In this document: positions 32,989 to 43,547 of the stretch, piece after piece | Layout of the letters: every line of letters begins with the position of its first letter | Position numbering within the stretch: position 1 is the stretch's first letter | Assembly (NCBI RefSeq): GCF_029633965.1 | Contig: NZ_CP091277.1 | Location: 1,485,940-1,549,939 of the forward strand | Source: Methanogenium sp. S4BF | GTDB lineage: Archaea; Halobacteriota; Methanomicrobia; Methanomicrobiales; Methanomicrobiaceae | Direction: 5' to 3' | Length of the DNA: 64,000 nucleotides | Made by a program: the position numbers and the translations under genes | Notes under the pieces: generated by a model | Databases searched by the model: none | What the model saw: the letters and a program-made list of their open reading frames with translations, nothing else | What the model was told of the DNA's origin: nothing

Positions 32989-34245
32989 ATGCAGTCGGAG
33001 ATCAACCCATGGTCTGCAAACCAGTCCATCGACACGGATAAACTCTTCACGGAGTTTGGAATCGAACCGATTGAGCCTGTGCTCCCGGAAATAAAAAATC
33101 CCCCTGCATTTCTGCGCCGGGGCATTGTAATCGGGCACCGTGACTACCGCCCCATCGTGGATGCCATGAACAATGGCACCCCCTTTCATGTGCTGACCGG
33201 GTTTATGCCGTCCGGGCATCCCCACCTCGGGCACCTGATGGTGATGAAGGAGGTGGTCTGGCACGTGCAGCAGGGAGGAAACGGATATGTGGCAGTCGCT
33301 GACCGTGAAGCGCATGCCGTGCGCAGTATCTCATGGGACAAATGCAATGAATACGGCAGGGAATACCTCACCTGCCTCTATGCACTGGGGTATGAGGGAG
33401 AGACCTACTACCAGAGCACCAATAACCGTCTCAAGGACCTCGCCTTTGAAGCGGCCATAAAGATGAACTTCTCCGATATGCAGGCAATATACGGGTTCGG
33501 ACAGGAGACCGCCCTTGCGCATGCAATGAGTGTCGCAACGCAGGTCGCAGACATCCTCTTCCCCCAGGTTGCCGCCGGACCCGCACCCACCATCGTCCCG
33601 GTGGGCATTGATCAGGACCCCCACATCCGCCTCACCCGTGACGTCGCCTACAAACTGCGCTTCTTCACGGTCGAGATGCGGGAGGGGTATGTGAGTGTCC
33701 GTTCCAAAAACGCACCCGAAGGAGCACTCGCCGCTGTGCATGCCGCATTCCCCGGCTCAAAAAAATACGAGGGGCATGTGGACATCAAAGGCTGCAGCCT
33801 CGCTGACGTGGATGCGGCAGTACGGGCCATCGAGATTGAATTCGGGGGATACGGGTTTTTCACCCCGTCTTCCACGTACCACTACTTCATGCAGGGCCTG
33901 CAGGGCGGCAAGATGTCATCGAGTGTCCCGGAGAGCTTTATCGGCTTCTGCGACACGGAGAAGGCAGTCAAAAAGAAGGTGATGGGCGCCCTCACCGGCG
34001 GCCGGATGACCCTTGAAGAACAGAAGCGGCTCGGCGGTGAACCGGAGAAGTGCTCGGTCTATCTCCTCAACCTCTTCCACATGGTGGAGGATGACGATGA
34101 ACTCACCGAGATCTGCCGGGCGTGCAGGGCGGGCGAACTGATGTGCGGCACCTGCAAGAAGGCGACCTACGAACGGGTCAGGGAATTCCTTTCAGACTTC
34201 AATGAACGGATGGATGAAGCAGAACACAAGGTGGATGAAAGATAA
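32989..34245 (+). CDS. trpS: Tryptophanyl-tRNA synthetase
   Basis: This 418-residue class I synthetase is of the archaeal/eukaryotic TrpRS type. PSGHPHLGHLM (about 71-81) is the HIGH-like motif and GGKMSSSVPES (about 305) the KMSKS loop. DPHIRLTRDVA and the C-terminal CGTCKKATYERV segment match family members. It is followed by pheS with a TAATG overlap, and begins 13 bases after endA, so endA-trpS-pheS-pheT may be one transcript. Confidence 0.95.
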   Translation: MQSEINPWSANQSIDTDKLFTEFGIEPIEPVLPEIKNPPAFLRRGIVIGHRDYRPIVDAMNNGTPFHVLTGFMPSGHPHLGHLMVMKEVVWHVQQGGNGYVAVADREAHAVRSISWDKCNEYGREYLTCLYALGYEGETYYQSTNNRLKDLAFEAAIKMNFSDMQAIYGFGQETALAHAMSVATQVADILFPQVAAGPAPTIVPVGIDQDPHIRLTRDVAYKLRFFTVEMREGYVSVRSKNAPEGALAAVHAAFPGSKKYEGHVDIKGCSLADVDAAVRAIEIEFGGYGFFTPSSTYHYFMQGLQGGKMSSSVPESFIGFCDTEKAVKKKVMGALTGGRMTLEEQKRLGGEPEKCSVYLLNLFHMVEDDDELTEICRACRAGELMCGTCKKATYERVREFLSDFNERMDEAEHKVDER

Positions 34246-35681
34246 TGGCGGAACTGACATATAATGAAAAACGCCTGATGGTGGTTTTAAACACAGTAAA
34301 AGAGGCCACACCAGAGGTAATTGCCGGCGAACTGAACACAACCGCAGAAGCGGTGGTCCAGTTTGCCCACCTCTGTGCAGAAAAGGGCATTGCCACCCTT
34401 GACCGGACCATCACGGTCAGCTACTCCCTCACCACGGAAGGACAGCAGTATGCCGCCCTTGGCCTGCCCGAACGGCAGGTCTACGCCTCATTCCGGCATG
34501 AGATCAGCATGAAGGACATGCAGGCACACCCGCTCGCCCGCATTGCCATCGGCTGGATGAAGAAGAAGGGATGGGTCACCATCGAGAAGGGACAGGTCAT
34601 AAAGACCGGCGAGGCACCGGAAGGCACAGATGAAGCGGCGCTCCGTGACCCTGCCGCAAGCAGGGAAGGCGTCCTTGAGCTCGTCAAACGCGGCCTTGCA
34701 GAAGAGACCGAGACCATCTCCTACATGGTTTCCATCACCGAAACCGGAAAAGCCCTTGTCGAGGCAGGTCTTGACCTGAGAGAGGAGACAGGCACCCTGA
34801 CGCGCGAACAGATCCTCTCCGGGGACTGGAAGAGCCTGAACCTCCGGCGCTACAGCGTGGACAAACTGCCCAGACGCATCATCCCCGGCAAGATTCACCC
34901 GTACCAGCGTCTCATCAATGAGATGCGCAGTGTGCTCCTTGAGATGGGATTCACCGAGATGTACGGTGGTGTGGTGCAGAGTTCGTTCTGGAACTTTGAC
35001 GCCCTCTTCCAGCCACAGGACCACCCGGCACGCGAGATGCAGGACACCTTCTTTCTGGACGGCACCACACCGCTCCCAAAGAACTGGGAAGCGGTCCGCG
35101 ACGTGCATGAATTCGGCGGCGCCACCTCGTCTGCCGGATGGGGCGGCACCTGGGACCCTGCCAAGGCGCAGACCAATGTGCTGCGGACGCACACCACCGG
35201 CCTCTCCATCCAGTACCTGAAGGACCATCCCGCTGACCCGGTGAAGGCCTTCTGCATCGGGAGAGTCTACCGGCGTGAAGCGATCGACCCCACCCATACC
35301 CCGGAGTTCGAGCAGCTGGAGGGGATTGTGATGGACGACGGAGTTTCCTTCCGCCACCTCATGGGATTTTTAAAGGAGTTCTACGGGAGGATGGGATTCG
35401 AGAACGTCCGTTTCCGTCCGGCCTACTTCCCGTACACCGAACCCTCGGTTGAACCCGAGGTTTATGTGGACGGCCTCGGCTGGGTCGAACTCGGCGGCGC
35501 AGGCATCTTCCGCGAGGAGGTCACCGACCCATGGGGCGTCAAATACCCGGTGCTTGCATGGGGACTCGGCGTTTCCCGTGTGGCCATGCTGAAGATGGGG
35601 CTGCGTGACCTGCGCCAGCTCTACCGCAGTGATGTGGACTGGATACGGGACACACCCATGATGCAGGGAGGGAGAGACTAA
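34245..35681 (+). CDS. pheS: Phenylalanyl-tRNA synthetase alpha subunit
   Basis: PheS (478 residues), archaeal type, is the catalytic class II subunit of the alpha2beta2 enzyme. The N-terminal 170 residues are winged-helix-like DNA/RNA-binding repeats. Motif 1 region [18 protein letters not shown] (about 225), motif 2 [16 protein letters not shown] (about 338) and motif 3 GAGIFREEV...AWGLGVSR (about 425-455) are all present. Its ATG overlaps the trpS stop by one base, and its stop overlaps pheT. Confidence 0.96.
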   Translation: MAELTYNEKRLMVVLNTVKEATPEVIAGELNTTAEAVVQFAHLCAEKGIATLDRTITVSYSLTTEGQQYAALGLPERQVYASFRHEISMKDMQAHPLARIAIGWMKKKGWVTIEKGQVIKTGEAPEGTDEAALRDPAASREGVLELVKRGLAEETETISYMVSITETGKALVEAGLDLREETGTLTREQILSGDWKSLNLRRYSVDKLPRRIIPGKIHPYQRLINEMRSVLLEMGFTEMYGGVVQSSFWNFDALFQPQDHPAREMQDTFFLDGTTPLPKNWEAVRDVHEFGGATSSAGWGGTWDPAKAQTNVLRTHTTGLSIQYLKDHPADPVKAFCIGRVYRREAIDPTHTPEFEQLEGIVMDDGVSFRHLMGFLKEFYGRMGFENVRFRPAYFPYTEPSVEPEVYVDGLGWVELGGAGIFREEVTDPWGVKYPVLAWGLGVSRVAMLKMGLRDLRQLYRSDVDWIRDTPMMQGGRD

Positions 35682-37309
35682 TGCCAATCATCAGACTGCC
35701 GTATGAGTACCTGGAGACACTGACCGGCACCGACCGTGAGACCATCATCAACCGGGTGCCGATGATCGGCGCCGACATTGAGCGTATCGAAGAGGACCAT
35801 ATCGACGTGGAGTTCTTCCCGGATCGGCCGGACCTCTTCTCCACCGAAGGTGTCGCCCGGGCAATGCAGGGATTTCTGGGGCTCAAAGAGGGCATCAATG
35901 AATATCCGGTGACCCCCTCCGGCATCACTTTCCGGGTTGACCCCGGTCTGGCAGAGATCCGGCCCTTCCTGGGCTCAGCGGTCATCCGCAATGTCTCACT
36001 GACTGAGGAGGCCATCGAGAGCCTCATGGGCCTGCAGGAAGCCCTGCACTGGGCAGTCGGCAGGGGCCGCGGCAAGGTGGCAATCGGTGTGCACGATCTG
36101 GACACCGTCACCCCGCCGTTTTACTACCAGGCAGCGCCGCGTGACCGCGCCTTTGTGCCCCTCGACTTCGATGAAGAGATGACGATGGAGGAGATCCTCG
36201 ACCGCCACCCGAAGGGTGTGGACTATGCCCACCTCGTCCGTGACTATGAGCGGTTCCCCCTCATCACGGACGCAGAGGACAATGTCCTCTCCTTCCCGCC
36301 CATCATCAACGGCGAACGCACAAAGGTGACCACGGCAACGAAGAATATCCTGCTGGACTGCACGGGTACCGATATGAAGGCCGTGATGACCGCGGTCAAC
36401 AATATCTGCACCGCTCTTGCGGATGCCGGTGCCACTATCGAGAGCGTTGAAGTGGACGGCGCACCGATGCCCTCCCTCACCCCCTCGGTCCGCACCGTCA
36501 GTGTCGACGAGTGCTGCCGTCTCTTAGGCATCAGCCTCACTGCAGAGGAGATGGCCGCCCATCTCCGGACCATGCGGTTTGGGGCTGAGCCCGAGGGAGA
36601 AGAGGAGGTGCGGGTCACCGTGCCCTGCTACCGGGCCGACATCATGCACGACTGGGACATCTTTGAGGATGTGGCAATCTCCTACGGCTTCGAGAACTTC
36701 GACGCCGCCCTGCCGGAGTCATTCACCACAGGAAAACCCCATCCGGTGATGGTGCTCCTGGACGGGGTGCGTGAGATTCTTGCAGGTCTCGGATTTTTGG
36801 AGATGATGCCCTTCACGCTCACAAACGAACGGGTGCTCTACACCGCGATGCAGCGTGACGTAAATCCCGGGGTGCTGAGGCTGCAGCGCCCGATCTCAGA
36901 GGAGCAGACCATCATGCGCACCGATATTCTTCCGATGCTCGTTGAGACCCTCCAGATTAACCACCACCGTGAACTGCCGCAGCGCCTCTTTGCCATCGGC
37001 GACTGTGTGGAGGAAAAGGAGACCTTCCAGAAGGTGGCCGCAGTGAGTATCCACACGGAAGCAGACTTCTCAGAGATTTATGCATGTGCAGACGCCCTGA
37101 TGCGGGAGATGCATATCGCTTATGAGGTCGATGAGTCAGACGATCCGGCATTCATCCCCGGACGCCGGGCTGATATCATGGTGAACGGCAAAAAAGCAGG
37201 GGTATTCGGGGAATTAACCCCGGATGCCATCCGGGCCTTTGAACTGGACGCACCCGTCTGCGCAATGGAATTTGATCTCAGATGCGTACAGGGACGTCCC
37301 TGTCTCTGA
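35681..37309 (+). CDS. pheT: Phenylalanyl-tRNA synthetase beta subunit
   Basis: PheT (542 residues, the normal archaeal length) contributes tRNA binding and editing. The N-terminal [18 protein letters not shown], the B3/B4 editing region ([25 protein letters not shown]) and the B5/catalytic-like domain ([17 protein letters not shown]) are visible. The ATG shares one base with the pheS stop. The last 32 bases overlap, tail to tail, the 3' end of hisF on the opposite strand. Confidence 0.95.
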   Translation: MPIIRLPYEYLETLTGTDRETIINRVPMIGADIERIEEDHIDVEFFPDRPDLFSTEGVARAMQGFLGLKEGINEYPVTPSGITFRVDPGLAEIRPFLGSAVIRNVSLTEEAIESLMGLQEALHWAVGRGRGKVAIGVHDLDTVTPPFYYQAAPRDRAFVPLDFDEEMTMEEILDRHPKGVDYAHLVRDYERFPLITDAEDNVLSFPPIINGERTKVTTATKNILLDCTGTDMKAVMTAVNNICTALADAGATIESVEVDGAPMPSLTPSVRTVSVDECCRLLGISLTAEEMAAHLRTMRFGAEPEGEEEVRVTVPCYRADIMHDWDIFEDVAISYGFENFDAALPESFTTGKPHPVMVLLDGVREILAGLGFLEMMPFTLTNERVLYTAMQRDVNPGVLRLQRPISEEQTIMRTDILPMLVETLQINHHRELPQRLFAIGDCVEEKETFQKVAAVSIHTEADFSEIYACADALMREMHIAYEVDESDDPAFIPGRRADIMVNGKKAGVFGELTPDAIRAFELDAPVCAMEFDLRCVQGRPCL

Positions 37310-38084
37310 GGTATTCTTTTACCTCTTTTACAGTCATCTCACCGAAGTGGAAGACACTGGCGGCAAGGCAGGCGTCGGCATGGCCTACCGCAAACCCGTC
37401 ATAGAAGTGTTCAAGGGTCCCGACGCCGCCGCTCGCAATCACCGGAATGCCGACGGCATCGGATATGGCCGCCGTCACCGCCACATCGAATCCCTGTTTT
37501 ACCCCGTCTGTTTCCATGGATGTCAGAAGAATCTCACCCGCACCACGGCGCTCGACTTCCTGTGCCCATTCCACCGCGTCGATGCCTGTCGGGTGGCTGC
37601 CGCCGTAGATGACCACTTCATACCAGACAACTGCCCCGTCCGGCATGGTGATAGGTGTTGCACCCTCACGCATCTCAGGGTTCCTGCGCACATCCATTGC
37701 GACAACAATGCACTGTGACCCGAACATCACTGCCCCTTCTGAGATCAGTTCAGGATGCTGCACCGCACTGGTATTGATACTGACCTTGTCCGCGCCTGCC
37801 CGGAGAATCTCCCGGATGTCTGCAATCGACCGGATGCCGCCGCCGACCGTGAGCGGCAAAAAGAGCTGATCTGCCGCACGCTCGATTACATCGATGATGA
37901 TGCCGCGGGCTTCCTTTGATGCGGTGATGTCCAGAAAGACCACCTCATCGGCACCCTGCTCATTATACCGGGCGGCAAGCTCCACCGGGTCACCGGCATC
38001 CCGCAGACCAAGAAAATTTACCCCTTTCACAACCCTGCCGTCCTTTAAATCCAGACAGGGAATGATACGTTTGGTGAGTGCCAT
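37278..38084 (-). CDS. hisF: Imidazole glycerol phosphate synthase subunit HisF
   Basis: HisF (268 residues) is the cyclase TIM barrel that turns PRFAR and ammonia from HisH into imidazole glycerol phosphate for histidine synthesis. [16 protein letters not shown] has the first catalytic Asp, VVAMDVRRN the second; [10 protein letters not shown] and [11 protein letters not shown] are phosphate-binding loops. Length is slightly above the usual 250-255 owing to an insertion around [13 protein letters not shown]. It is monocistronic and converges on pheT with a 32-base overlap. Confidence 0.96.
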   Translation of the reverse strand: MALTKRIIPCLDLKDGRVVKGVNFLGLRDAGDPVELAARYNEQGADEVVFLDITASKEARGIIIDVIERAADQLFLPLTVGGGIRSIADIREILRAGADKVSINTSAVQHPELISEGAVMFGSQCIVVAMDVRRNPEMREGATPITMPDGAVVWYEVVIYGGSHPTGIDAVEWAQEVERRGAGEILLTSMETDGVKQGFDVAVTAAISDAVGIPVIASGGVGTLEHFYDGFAVGHADACLAASVFHFGEMTVKEVKEYLRDRDVPVRI

Positions 38085-38250
38085 CGTAGTACAACGTGGG
38101 TACGGGGGGCATATGATAATTGTGTATCAGGCGGCCGACACAGACACCTGCAGACGGGAGCGGGAGAAAGTTCCCTGCGGTGTGCGGCTGACCGGCCACA
38201 CCTCCACCCGCTGACGATAGATCATCAGGCACGCCCCCCCTCCGGCATAC

Positions 38251-38262
38251 GTATAATAAAAA
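38251..38262 (+). promoter_or_regulatory. TATA box of the homocysteine hydrolase gene
   Basis: GTATAATAAAAA lies about 50 bases before the ATG at 38309. Initiation near 38280 gives a leader of about 30 nt. Confidence 0.45.
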
Positions 38263-38308
38263 GTCCCTTAAACCGCCATAACCTACGATATTGACAGGAC
38301 TAGTGAAT

Positions 38309-39541
38309 ATGACCATGGACTCAGGAGAACTGAAGATGGGATGGGCACGGCAGTATATGCCGGTCCTCGCGGAGATCCGCAAACGGTTCGAGAAGGAACA
38401 GCCGCTTGCAGGGGCAACTGTCGGGATGGCCCTCCACGTGGAGGCAAAGACCGCCGTCCTTGTCGAGACAATGGCCGCCGGCGGGGCCGAGGTGCATATC
38501 ACCGGGTGCAACCCGCTCTCTACCCAGGACGATGTTGCACTGGCACTCGGCAGGGTGCCGGGCGTGCACTGCTACGCAACCCGCGGATGCGGCGTGGACG
38601 AGTATTATGCGGCAATGGACAGGGTCCTCGACGCATCCCCGAATATCACCATTGATGACGGCATGGACCTTATCCACCGGATTCACACACTCCGCCGTGA
38701 TCTGCTCGATACCATCATCGGCGGGTGCGAGGAGACGACCACCGGCATCCAGCGCCTGCGGGCGATGGCAGATGCAGGGGCCCTGGAATTTCCGGTTATC
38801 GCGGTGAATGACACCCCGATGAAACGGTCCTTTGACAATATCCACGGCACCGGGGAGAGCGCCCTCTCCTCCATCATGATCACCACGAACACCCTCATCG
38901 GCGGCAAGTGGTTTGTGGTGGCAGGATACGGCTATTGTGGACGGGGCCTCGCACGGATGGCACACGGCCTCGGTGCCAAGGTCATTGTCACCGAAGTGGA
39001 CCCCCGCCGTGCCCTTGAAGCACACATGGACGGCTACCACGTGATGACGATGAAAGAGGCCGCGGCCACCGGTGAGATCTTTGTGACCACGACCGGCAAC
39101 ACCTCCATCATCACAGGCGAACACTTCCCGCTGATGCAGGACGGTGCGATTCTCGCAAACGCCGGCCACTTCAACGTGGAGATTGAGATCCCATGGCTGG
39201 AAGAGCATGCAGAAGGAAAAGAGAGACGGGACAGCATCGACACCTATCTGGTGAACGGAAAGCGCATCAGTGTGCTTGCAGAAGGGCGGCTGGTTAACCT
39301 CGCCACCACAAAGGGCATGGGGCACCCTGTGGAAGTGATGGATCTCTCTTTTGCCCTTCAGGCGCTCTGCACGGAGTACATGTATAAAAACGGGGGCAGC
39401 CTGAAGGGCGGTGTCTATGAAGTGCCCTACGAGATTGATGCAACGGTCGCACATCTCAAACTGGCATCCCTCGGCGTCACCATCGATGAACTCTCAGAAG
39501 AACAGAAGACATACCTGCATTCCTGGACAGCAGGCACGTAA
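38309..39541 (+). CDS. ahcY: S-adenosyl-/S-inosyl-homocysteine hydrolase
   Basis: This 410-residue NAD-dependent hydrolase clears the S-adenosylhomocysteine (or, in methanogens, its deaminated form S-inosylhomocysteine) left by methyl transfer. MALHVEAKTAVLVETMAAGGAEVHITGCNPLSTQD is the N-terminal substrate domain; VVAGYGYCGRGLARMAHGLGA binds NAD; GHPVEVMDLSFALQ is near the C-terminus. I use the ATG at 38309 rather than an upstream TTG; the ATG at 38315 is also possible. A T9 tract follows directly. Which substrate form is used cannot be told from the sequence. Confidence 0.95.
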   Translation: MTMDSGELKMGWARQYMPVLAEIRKRFEKEQPLAGATVGMALHVEAKTAVLVETMAAGGAEVHITGCNPLSTQDDVALALGRVPGVHCYATRGCGVDEYYAAMDRVLDASPNITIDDGMDLIHRIHTLRRDLLDTIIGGCEETTTGIQRLRAMADAGALEFPVIAVNDTPMKRSFDNIHGTGESALSSIMITTNTLIGGKWFVVAGYGYCGRGLARMAHGLGAKVIVTEVDPRRALEAHMDGYHVMTMKEAAATGEIFVTTTGNTSIITGEHFPLMQDGAILANAGHFNVEIEIPWLEEHAEGKERRDSIDTYLVNGKRISVLAEGRLVNLATTKGMGHPVEVMDLSFALQALCTEYMYKNGGSLKGGVYEVPYEIDATVAHLKLASLGVTIDELSEEQKTYLHSWTAGT

Positions 39542-39547
39542 ATACTC

Positions 39548-39556
39548 TTTTTTTTT
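39548..39556 (+). terminator. T-tract terminator
   Basis: Nine T residues begin seven bases after the hydrolase stop codon, before the convergent glycosylase gene. Confidence 0.4.
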
Positions 39557-39589
39557 AAGGCACCCCCGGCATTTTCAGAGATTTTGCCT

Positions 39590-40498
39590 TCAGAATTTCC
39601 CGTCTGCATAGGTTTCGCGGACGGCAAAGAGAAATTCCTGTGCATACCCGGCATACGGCCCGAAATGCTCCTGTGCAAACCGGCGGATACGCTCGTATTC
39701 TGCCGGTGTAAGAGAAAGATCCGGGTTGCCAATGCCATAGAGGCGGTGCATGATCATGCGCATCCAGACATCCACCGGGAAGGATTCGTATTTCTGGAAC
39801 CCGAAGAGCAGCACACAGTCTGCCACCTTCGGGCCGATGCCGGGATAGGCCATTAACGCCCGCCGCGCCTCTTCAAAGGGCATCTCCCGGATGCGGTCCG
39901 CCCATCCGGGGTCAGCCGCGATGGCTGCTGCGGTTTTGTGGATATAGGGGGCCCGGTATCCCAGCGTGCACCCCCGTTTCTCTTCCAGAGTGAGGGCAGA
40001 GAGGGCTGCGGGTGTGGGAAAGGCATACCACACGGTCCCGTCTGCCGCCGGAATCGGTTCCCCCGCGGCCCGGCAGAGGTTTTCGATCATCCGGGTGATA
40101 AACGGGATGTTCGCGTTCTGGGCACAGAGATATGATATGAGACATTCCCATGGGTCCTGCCGGACAATGCGCAGGCCGCCGGTCCGGCAGACTGCCGCCG
40201 TGATATGGGAGTCACAGCAGAATCCGGATACAATAGCATCATGGTCACTGTCGAGGTGAAGATACGAAATAAGAAATGCCTCAGAACAGCCGGTGTACCA
40301 GAGGAGGTTTCCCTCCTGCCGGATGGTGATGACCCTGCCGTCCGCCACCCCCTGCCAGGTATCCCCCACCTTCTTCCACCGGAAGAGCTGACCGCAGGAG
40401 AGTGTGGCGTCCAGATTCAGCGGGTATACCGGCTCATACAATCCGGCCGGAGGCACTGCCATGTCATTTCCTTTTTTCATGACCTGTATATGTACCAT
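39590..40498 (-). CDS. ogg: 8-oxoguanine DNA glycosylase (OGG1-type)
   Basis: This 302-residue HhH-GPD glycosylase removes 8-oxoguanine. The N-terminal OGG domain (LDATLSCGQLFRWKK) is followed by the helix-hairpin-helix, MAYPGIGPKVADCVLLFGF, with the catalytic Lys in GPKVADC and the Asp in SFPVDVWMRM. LGYRAPYIHKTAA is also typical. The frame is open further upstream to 40804, but that part lies over the response-regulator gene and lacks family sequence, so I start at the ATG at 40498 (40480 also possible). Confidence 0.93.
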   Translation of the reverse strand: MVHIQVMKKGNDMAVPPAGLYEPVYPLNLDATLSCGQLFRWKKVGDTWQGVADGRVITIRQEGNLLWYTGCSEAFLISYLHLDSDHDAIVSGFCCDSHITAAVCRTGGLRIVRQDPWECLISYLCAQNANIPFITRMIENLCRAAGEPIPAADGTVWYAFPTPAALSALTLEEKRGCTLGYRAPYIHKTAAAIAADPGWADRIREMPFEEARRALMAYPGIGPKVADCVLLFGFQKYESFPVDVWMRMIMHRLYGIGNPDLSLTPAEYERIRRFAQEHFGPYAGYAQEFLFAVRETYADGKF

Positions 40499-40550
40499 TC
40501 CCTGTGGTGCATCAAAATAGATAGGGTACCGGCATGGCACAAGGGATGTG

Positions 40551-41177
40551 TCAGGCACGGAATATGGTATCATTGAGTTCACGAAGATCTGTTCTGACCC
40601 GATTAAGTTCATCCACCTGTGCCTGCAGGATGATGTCCACATCGTCCAGGTCCATCTCACCTTTCTGTATGCTCCCCACAAGACCTTCGAGACTGGCTTT
40701 GACCTGCTCCACCGGATTCTCCAGTTTTGAGGTGACAGCAGAGAGACAGGCAACACGGGCCTCCTCTGCCACAACTGCCCGATGCTTGTAGATAGACGTC
40801 TCAATGGTGGTATAGAGTTCCCGCGGGCGGATGGGTTTTATCAGGTAGCCATACGGATTTGTTTTTATCGCCCGTGAGAGCGTCTCCTCATCCGAGTAGG
40901 CAGTAAGAAATATCACCGGAATCTTTAGCCGTCCTGATATCGTCTCTGCTGCTTCAACACCATCCATATCACCATTCAGGCGGATATCAACAAGTGCCAG
41001 ATCCGGCTGCGTCTCCATGGCAAGTTCGATTGCCCGCGGTCCCGTTGTTGCCCGGCCGGCAACCAGATACCCGAAGTCATGGACTGAATCTTCGAGAGCC
41101 ATTGCGATGATGACTTCATCCTCTACAATCAGTATCTTCGCATCGGTCAGAGAACTCTGATAGCTCTCATATTTCAT
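40551..41177 (-). CDS. Response regulator receiver protein with coiled-coil tail
   Basis: This 208-residue protein has a CheY-like receiver at residues 12-130 (ILIVEDEVIIA acidic pair, phospho-Asp in LALVDIRL, Thr in FLTAYS, Lys in YLIKPIRP). A helical, heptad-like C-terminal segment of about 75 residues (AVTSKLENPVEQVKASLEGLV onward) has no DNA-binding or enzymatic domain. It sits just upstream of ogg on the same strand but with no obvious link. The sensor partner is not adjacent; the receiver-kinase at 43.5 kb is a candidate. The start is the ATG at 41177. Confidence 0.88.
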   Translation of the reverse strand: MKYESYQSSLTDAKILIVEDEVIIAMALEDSVHDFGYLVAGRATTGPRAIELAMETQPDLALVDIRLNGDMDGVEAAETISGRLKIPVIFLTAYSDEETLSRAIKTNPYGYLIKPIRPRELYTTIETSIYKHRAVVAEEARVACLSAVTSKLENPVEQVKASLEGLVGSIQKGEMDLDDVDIILQAQVDELNRVRTDLRELNDTIFRA

Positions 41178-41772
41178 CACCAGTCCTAAGGAAGGGATAG
41201 TATTAATACTTTGATCTGCCGGAATACCATAATTAACCCGGACGAAACAGCCAAATAATCAGTATTATCCAATATTTTGTTGAACGGACGGCATTTCAGA
41301 AAGGAATCAGGATTGAACCCGTCCGGACTATCACAATGTGGCACCAATCCACCCCCCGTTCCGGATTCATACGAGGCAACCGGAGCGGGAAAAACCGGAA
41401 TAGGACATTGTCTGCGCAAAGAAACCGGATGCACAAAATCAGAACAGATAAACTGACTTCCCTGCCATCCCCCCCGGACAGGCAGTGAAGTCAACACACA
41501 TACTAGACCCACATTGATATTAAACCTTTGCCCAGCAATGCAATTGACCAAGATACAATTTATATATCAAAATACGACAGCACTATTTAAATTCATCTAA
41601 AAAGCCCATCGCAGCGTGAACGAACCCGCCAGACAGGCCGCACTATCCCCCAGAGCCCTTCCCTGAGAAGAGGGCACACATGCAGCACCTGCATCTGCCT
41701 GAACTCTTTTCCCTTTATACTGCAAATAATAAGCACGGATTGTACCATATCTTACACGGAGAGACATCGAAG
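41178..41772. other. Long intergenic region
   Basis: About 590 bases. A 121-codon minus-strand frame (41186-41551) is open but has no recognisable features or ribosome site, and I do not call it. Plus-strand TATA-like sequences TTTATATAT (about 41559) and CTATTTAAAT (about 41583) could drive the YwbE-like gene, leaving a 160-base leader. Nothing else is evident. Confidence 0.35.
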
Positions 41773-41985
41773 ATGGAGAAAAAACGTGACGGCAGGCAGA
41801 GGCGGAATATCGCCCCGGGAGATACAGTCAGGATTGTCCTGAAAAAAGACCAAAGGACCGGAAAACTGACAGACGGGATTGTAAAGGATATTCTCACAAA
41901 CTCATCGTCACACCCGCACGGCATCAAGGTGCGCCTCAGTGACGGGCAGGTCGGCCGGGTGCAGGAGTTTGGCGGCGCCGAGTGA
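41773..41985 (+). CDS. YwbE family protein
   Basis: This 70-residue basic protein (MEKKRDGRQRRNIAPGD) has a YwbE/DUF2196-type core GDTVRIVLKKDQRTGKLT, VKDILTNSSSHPHGIKVRL and GQVGRVQE. The family is widespread in bacteria and archaea and small, with an SH3-like beta fold expected; function unknown. I use the ATG at 41773, as the frame upstream has no family sequence. Confidence 0.85.
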   Translation: MEKKRDGRQRRNIAPGDTVRIVLKKDQRTGKLTDGIVKDILTNSSSHPHGIKVRLSDGQVGRVQEFGGAE

Positions 41986-42189
41986 TTCGCAGAACCGGCC
42001 CGTCAGTGCATCCGCCCCTTCGTCAGCCATCTGCATACTCCATCCTTTGCACCCGAAAAACTATTTTTTTTCTGAACAGATTCAACAAACGAAAGACCGC
42101 CGCAGATTATCCCTTCATTCATTCCGGGACAGATGCGAGAAAAATGAGAGAAAGAGAGGGGGGAAAAGAATACTGGTGAAACCTGCGGT

Positions 42190-42429
42190 TCAGGCGGTTT
42201 CTTCACCTTTGGCCTTTTCGGACAGCCTCCCAATCCAGATTGTCACAACCACTGCGATGATGGTTACAATGACCGCGTATACGAGCATTGCAGGAATGTT
42301 TTCCGCCTCCCCAAATACTGCTTTAAAGATTGCCTGAATTGCTCCGTTCCATGCAAGAGCAGCAACCAGACCAAAGGCAACGGTCAATAGTGCCGCAATT
42401 TTTTCAATGACTTCCCCCTTTAATGCCAT
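42190..42429 (-). CDS. DUF5654-type small membrane protein
   Basis: This 79-residue protein has two predicted membrane helices, residues 10-35 (AALLTVAFGLVAALAWNGAI) and about 46-68 (MLVYAVIVTIIAVVVTIWIG), separated by a short loop, and a charged C-terminus. The AALAWN segment is typical of the DUF5654 family of archaeal membrane proteins. Function unknown. It stands alone on the minus strand. Confidence 0.75.
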   Translation of the reverse strand: MALKGEVIEKIAALLTVAFGLVAALAWNGAIQAIFKAVFGEAENIPAMLVYAVIVTIIAVVVTIWIGRLSEKAKGEETA

Positions 42430-42649
42430 CGGGGGACAATTGCACGATATAATATATAATTATAGTGTCATGTATGGCAGAGTGACGGAAAAGAGCAGAA
42501 TGGCAGGAATCATGCATTCTGTGCCGGGTGATTTCATGCGGGGCGGATCATTCCGCCGGCCGGGTAATTCGTTCGGCCCTCCCTGAATACGGATGGGGGG
42601 GGTGAATGGCAGACAGCGTGACGCCCCGCACCGGCCTGTTGCCCAAGAA

Positions 42650-43363
42650 TCAGGTAAACCCACCCGGACGAACAGCAGTAGTAATAATCTCGGTATATTC
42701 AGCAGGTGTCAGAATCACGGGTGCATAAGATCCCCCCTGCTGTTCGAGAATTCTCACAAAGGCACGGAGGTGATTTTCCGAGCCCCGCTTCAGGTTGTCA
42801 TAGACATAGCGGACATCCTCTTTGTCCGTCCGGCTCATCGCATCCCGGAGATCCACAATATCTGTCTCTTCAACAAGAGCGGCGGCACGAATGGCATCTT
42901 CGGGGGACCGCTGGCCGGTTTCTGTCAGATCATCATAGAGTGCCTGCAGTTCGGCATGATCAAACACACCGGGTGCGGCAGTTGCTGACGCACCATCGAG
43001 TCCGTACCGGTCGATAAGAACGGTTACACTGTCCAGATGCGTCTGTTCAGCATCCCCGATGTTGTTGAAGATCTGCATACCCCATGCATCAGAGAATACA
43101 CGGTAGACATCACGGGCGAGTTTCTCCTCTTCCTGCATGTAGAGGATATCCAACGCCTCTGCTGCAGAGAGAGCAGACACCGGATATTGTTCCAGCCGTG
43201 CATCAAGTGCTCCCGCATCCAGAACCGTTGTATAGGAATTCTCACCGGCCGTTCCACCCGGCTGCGCAATCTCCTGCTGCCGGTCAGTTGTACACCCTGC
43301 CCCCAGTACCAGTGCCAGGATACAGATGGCAGCAGTTGCACCGCAGATTGCCGTAATCTTCAT
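42650..43363 (-). CDS. DUF2202 ferritin-like lipoprotein
   Basis: This 237-residue secreted protein has a signal peptide and lipobox (LALVLGAGC, Cys 24), so it is probably membrane-anchored outside. The body is a DUF2202 four-helix ferritin-like domain with iron-ligand patterns: MQEEEKLARDVYRVF (about 75), IGDAEQTHLDSV (about 101), and EDVRYVYDNLKRGSENHLRAF (about 182). It may bind or oxidise iron at the cell surface; no enzymatic role is proven. Confidence 0.85.
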   Translation of the reverse strand: MKITAICGATAAICILALVLGAGCTTDRQQEIAQPGGTAGENSYTTVLDAGALDARLEQYPVSALSAAEALDILYMQEEEKLARDVYRVFSDAWGMQIFNNIGDAEQTHLDSVTVLIDRYGLDGASATAAPGVFDHAELQALYDDLTETGQRSPEDAIRAAALVEETDIVDLRDAMSRTDKEDVRYVYDNLKRGSENHLRAFVRILEQQGGSYAPVILTPAEYTEIITTAVRPGGFT

Positions 43364-43547
43364 AGATATGCGTTGTGTATGAGAAGGCCAATAATCCTTT
43401 GGGGGAGGCAGAGCAAAATGGAGCTCTTCACAAAAAAGATTCGAACAGAGGATAAATTCACCGGATTTTGCCCGTATTGAATAAAGGGATCACAAAAGGA
43501 AAGGTAAAAACGGCAGTTCTATTATCTGTTCACTCCCATTCCCATAT

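Noticed and set aside
40499-40804. N-terminal extension of the 8-oxoguanine glycosylase
   Set aside because: The extra 102 codons run over the response-regulator gene on the same strand in a different frame and lack conserved sequence.
41186-41551. 121-codon minus-strand frame in the 41 kb gap
   Set aside because: No ribosome site, no recognisable domain, irregular composition; treated as non-coding.
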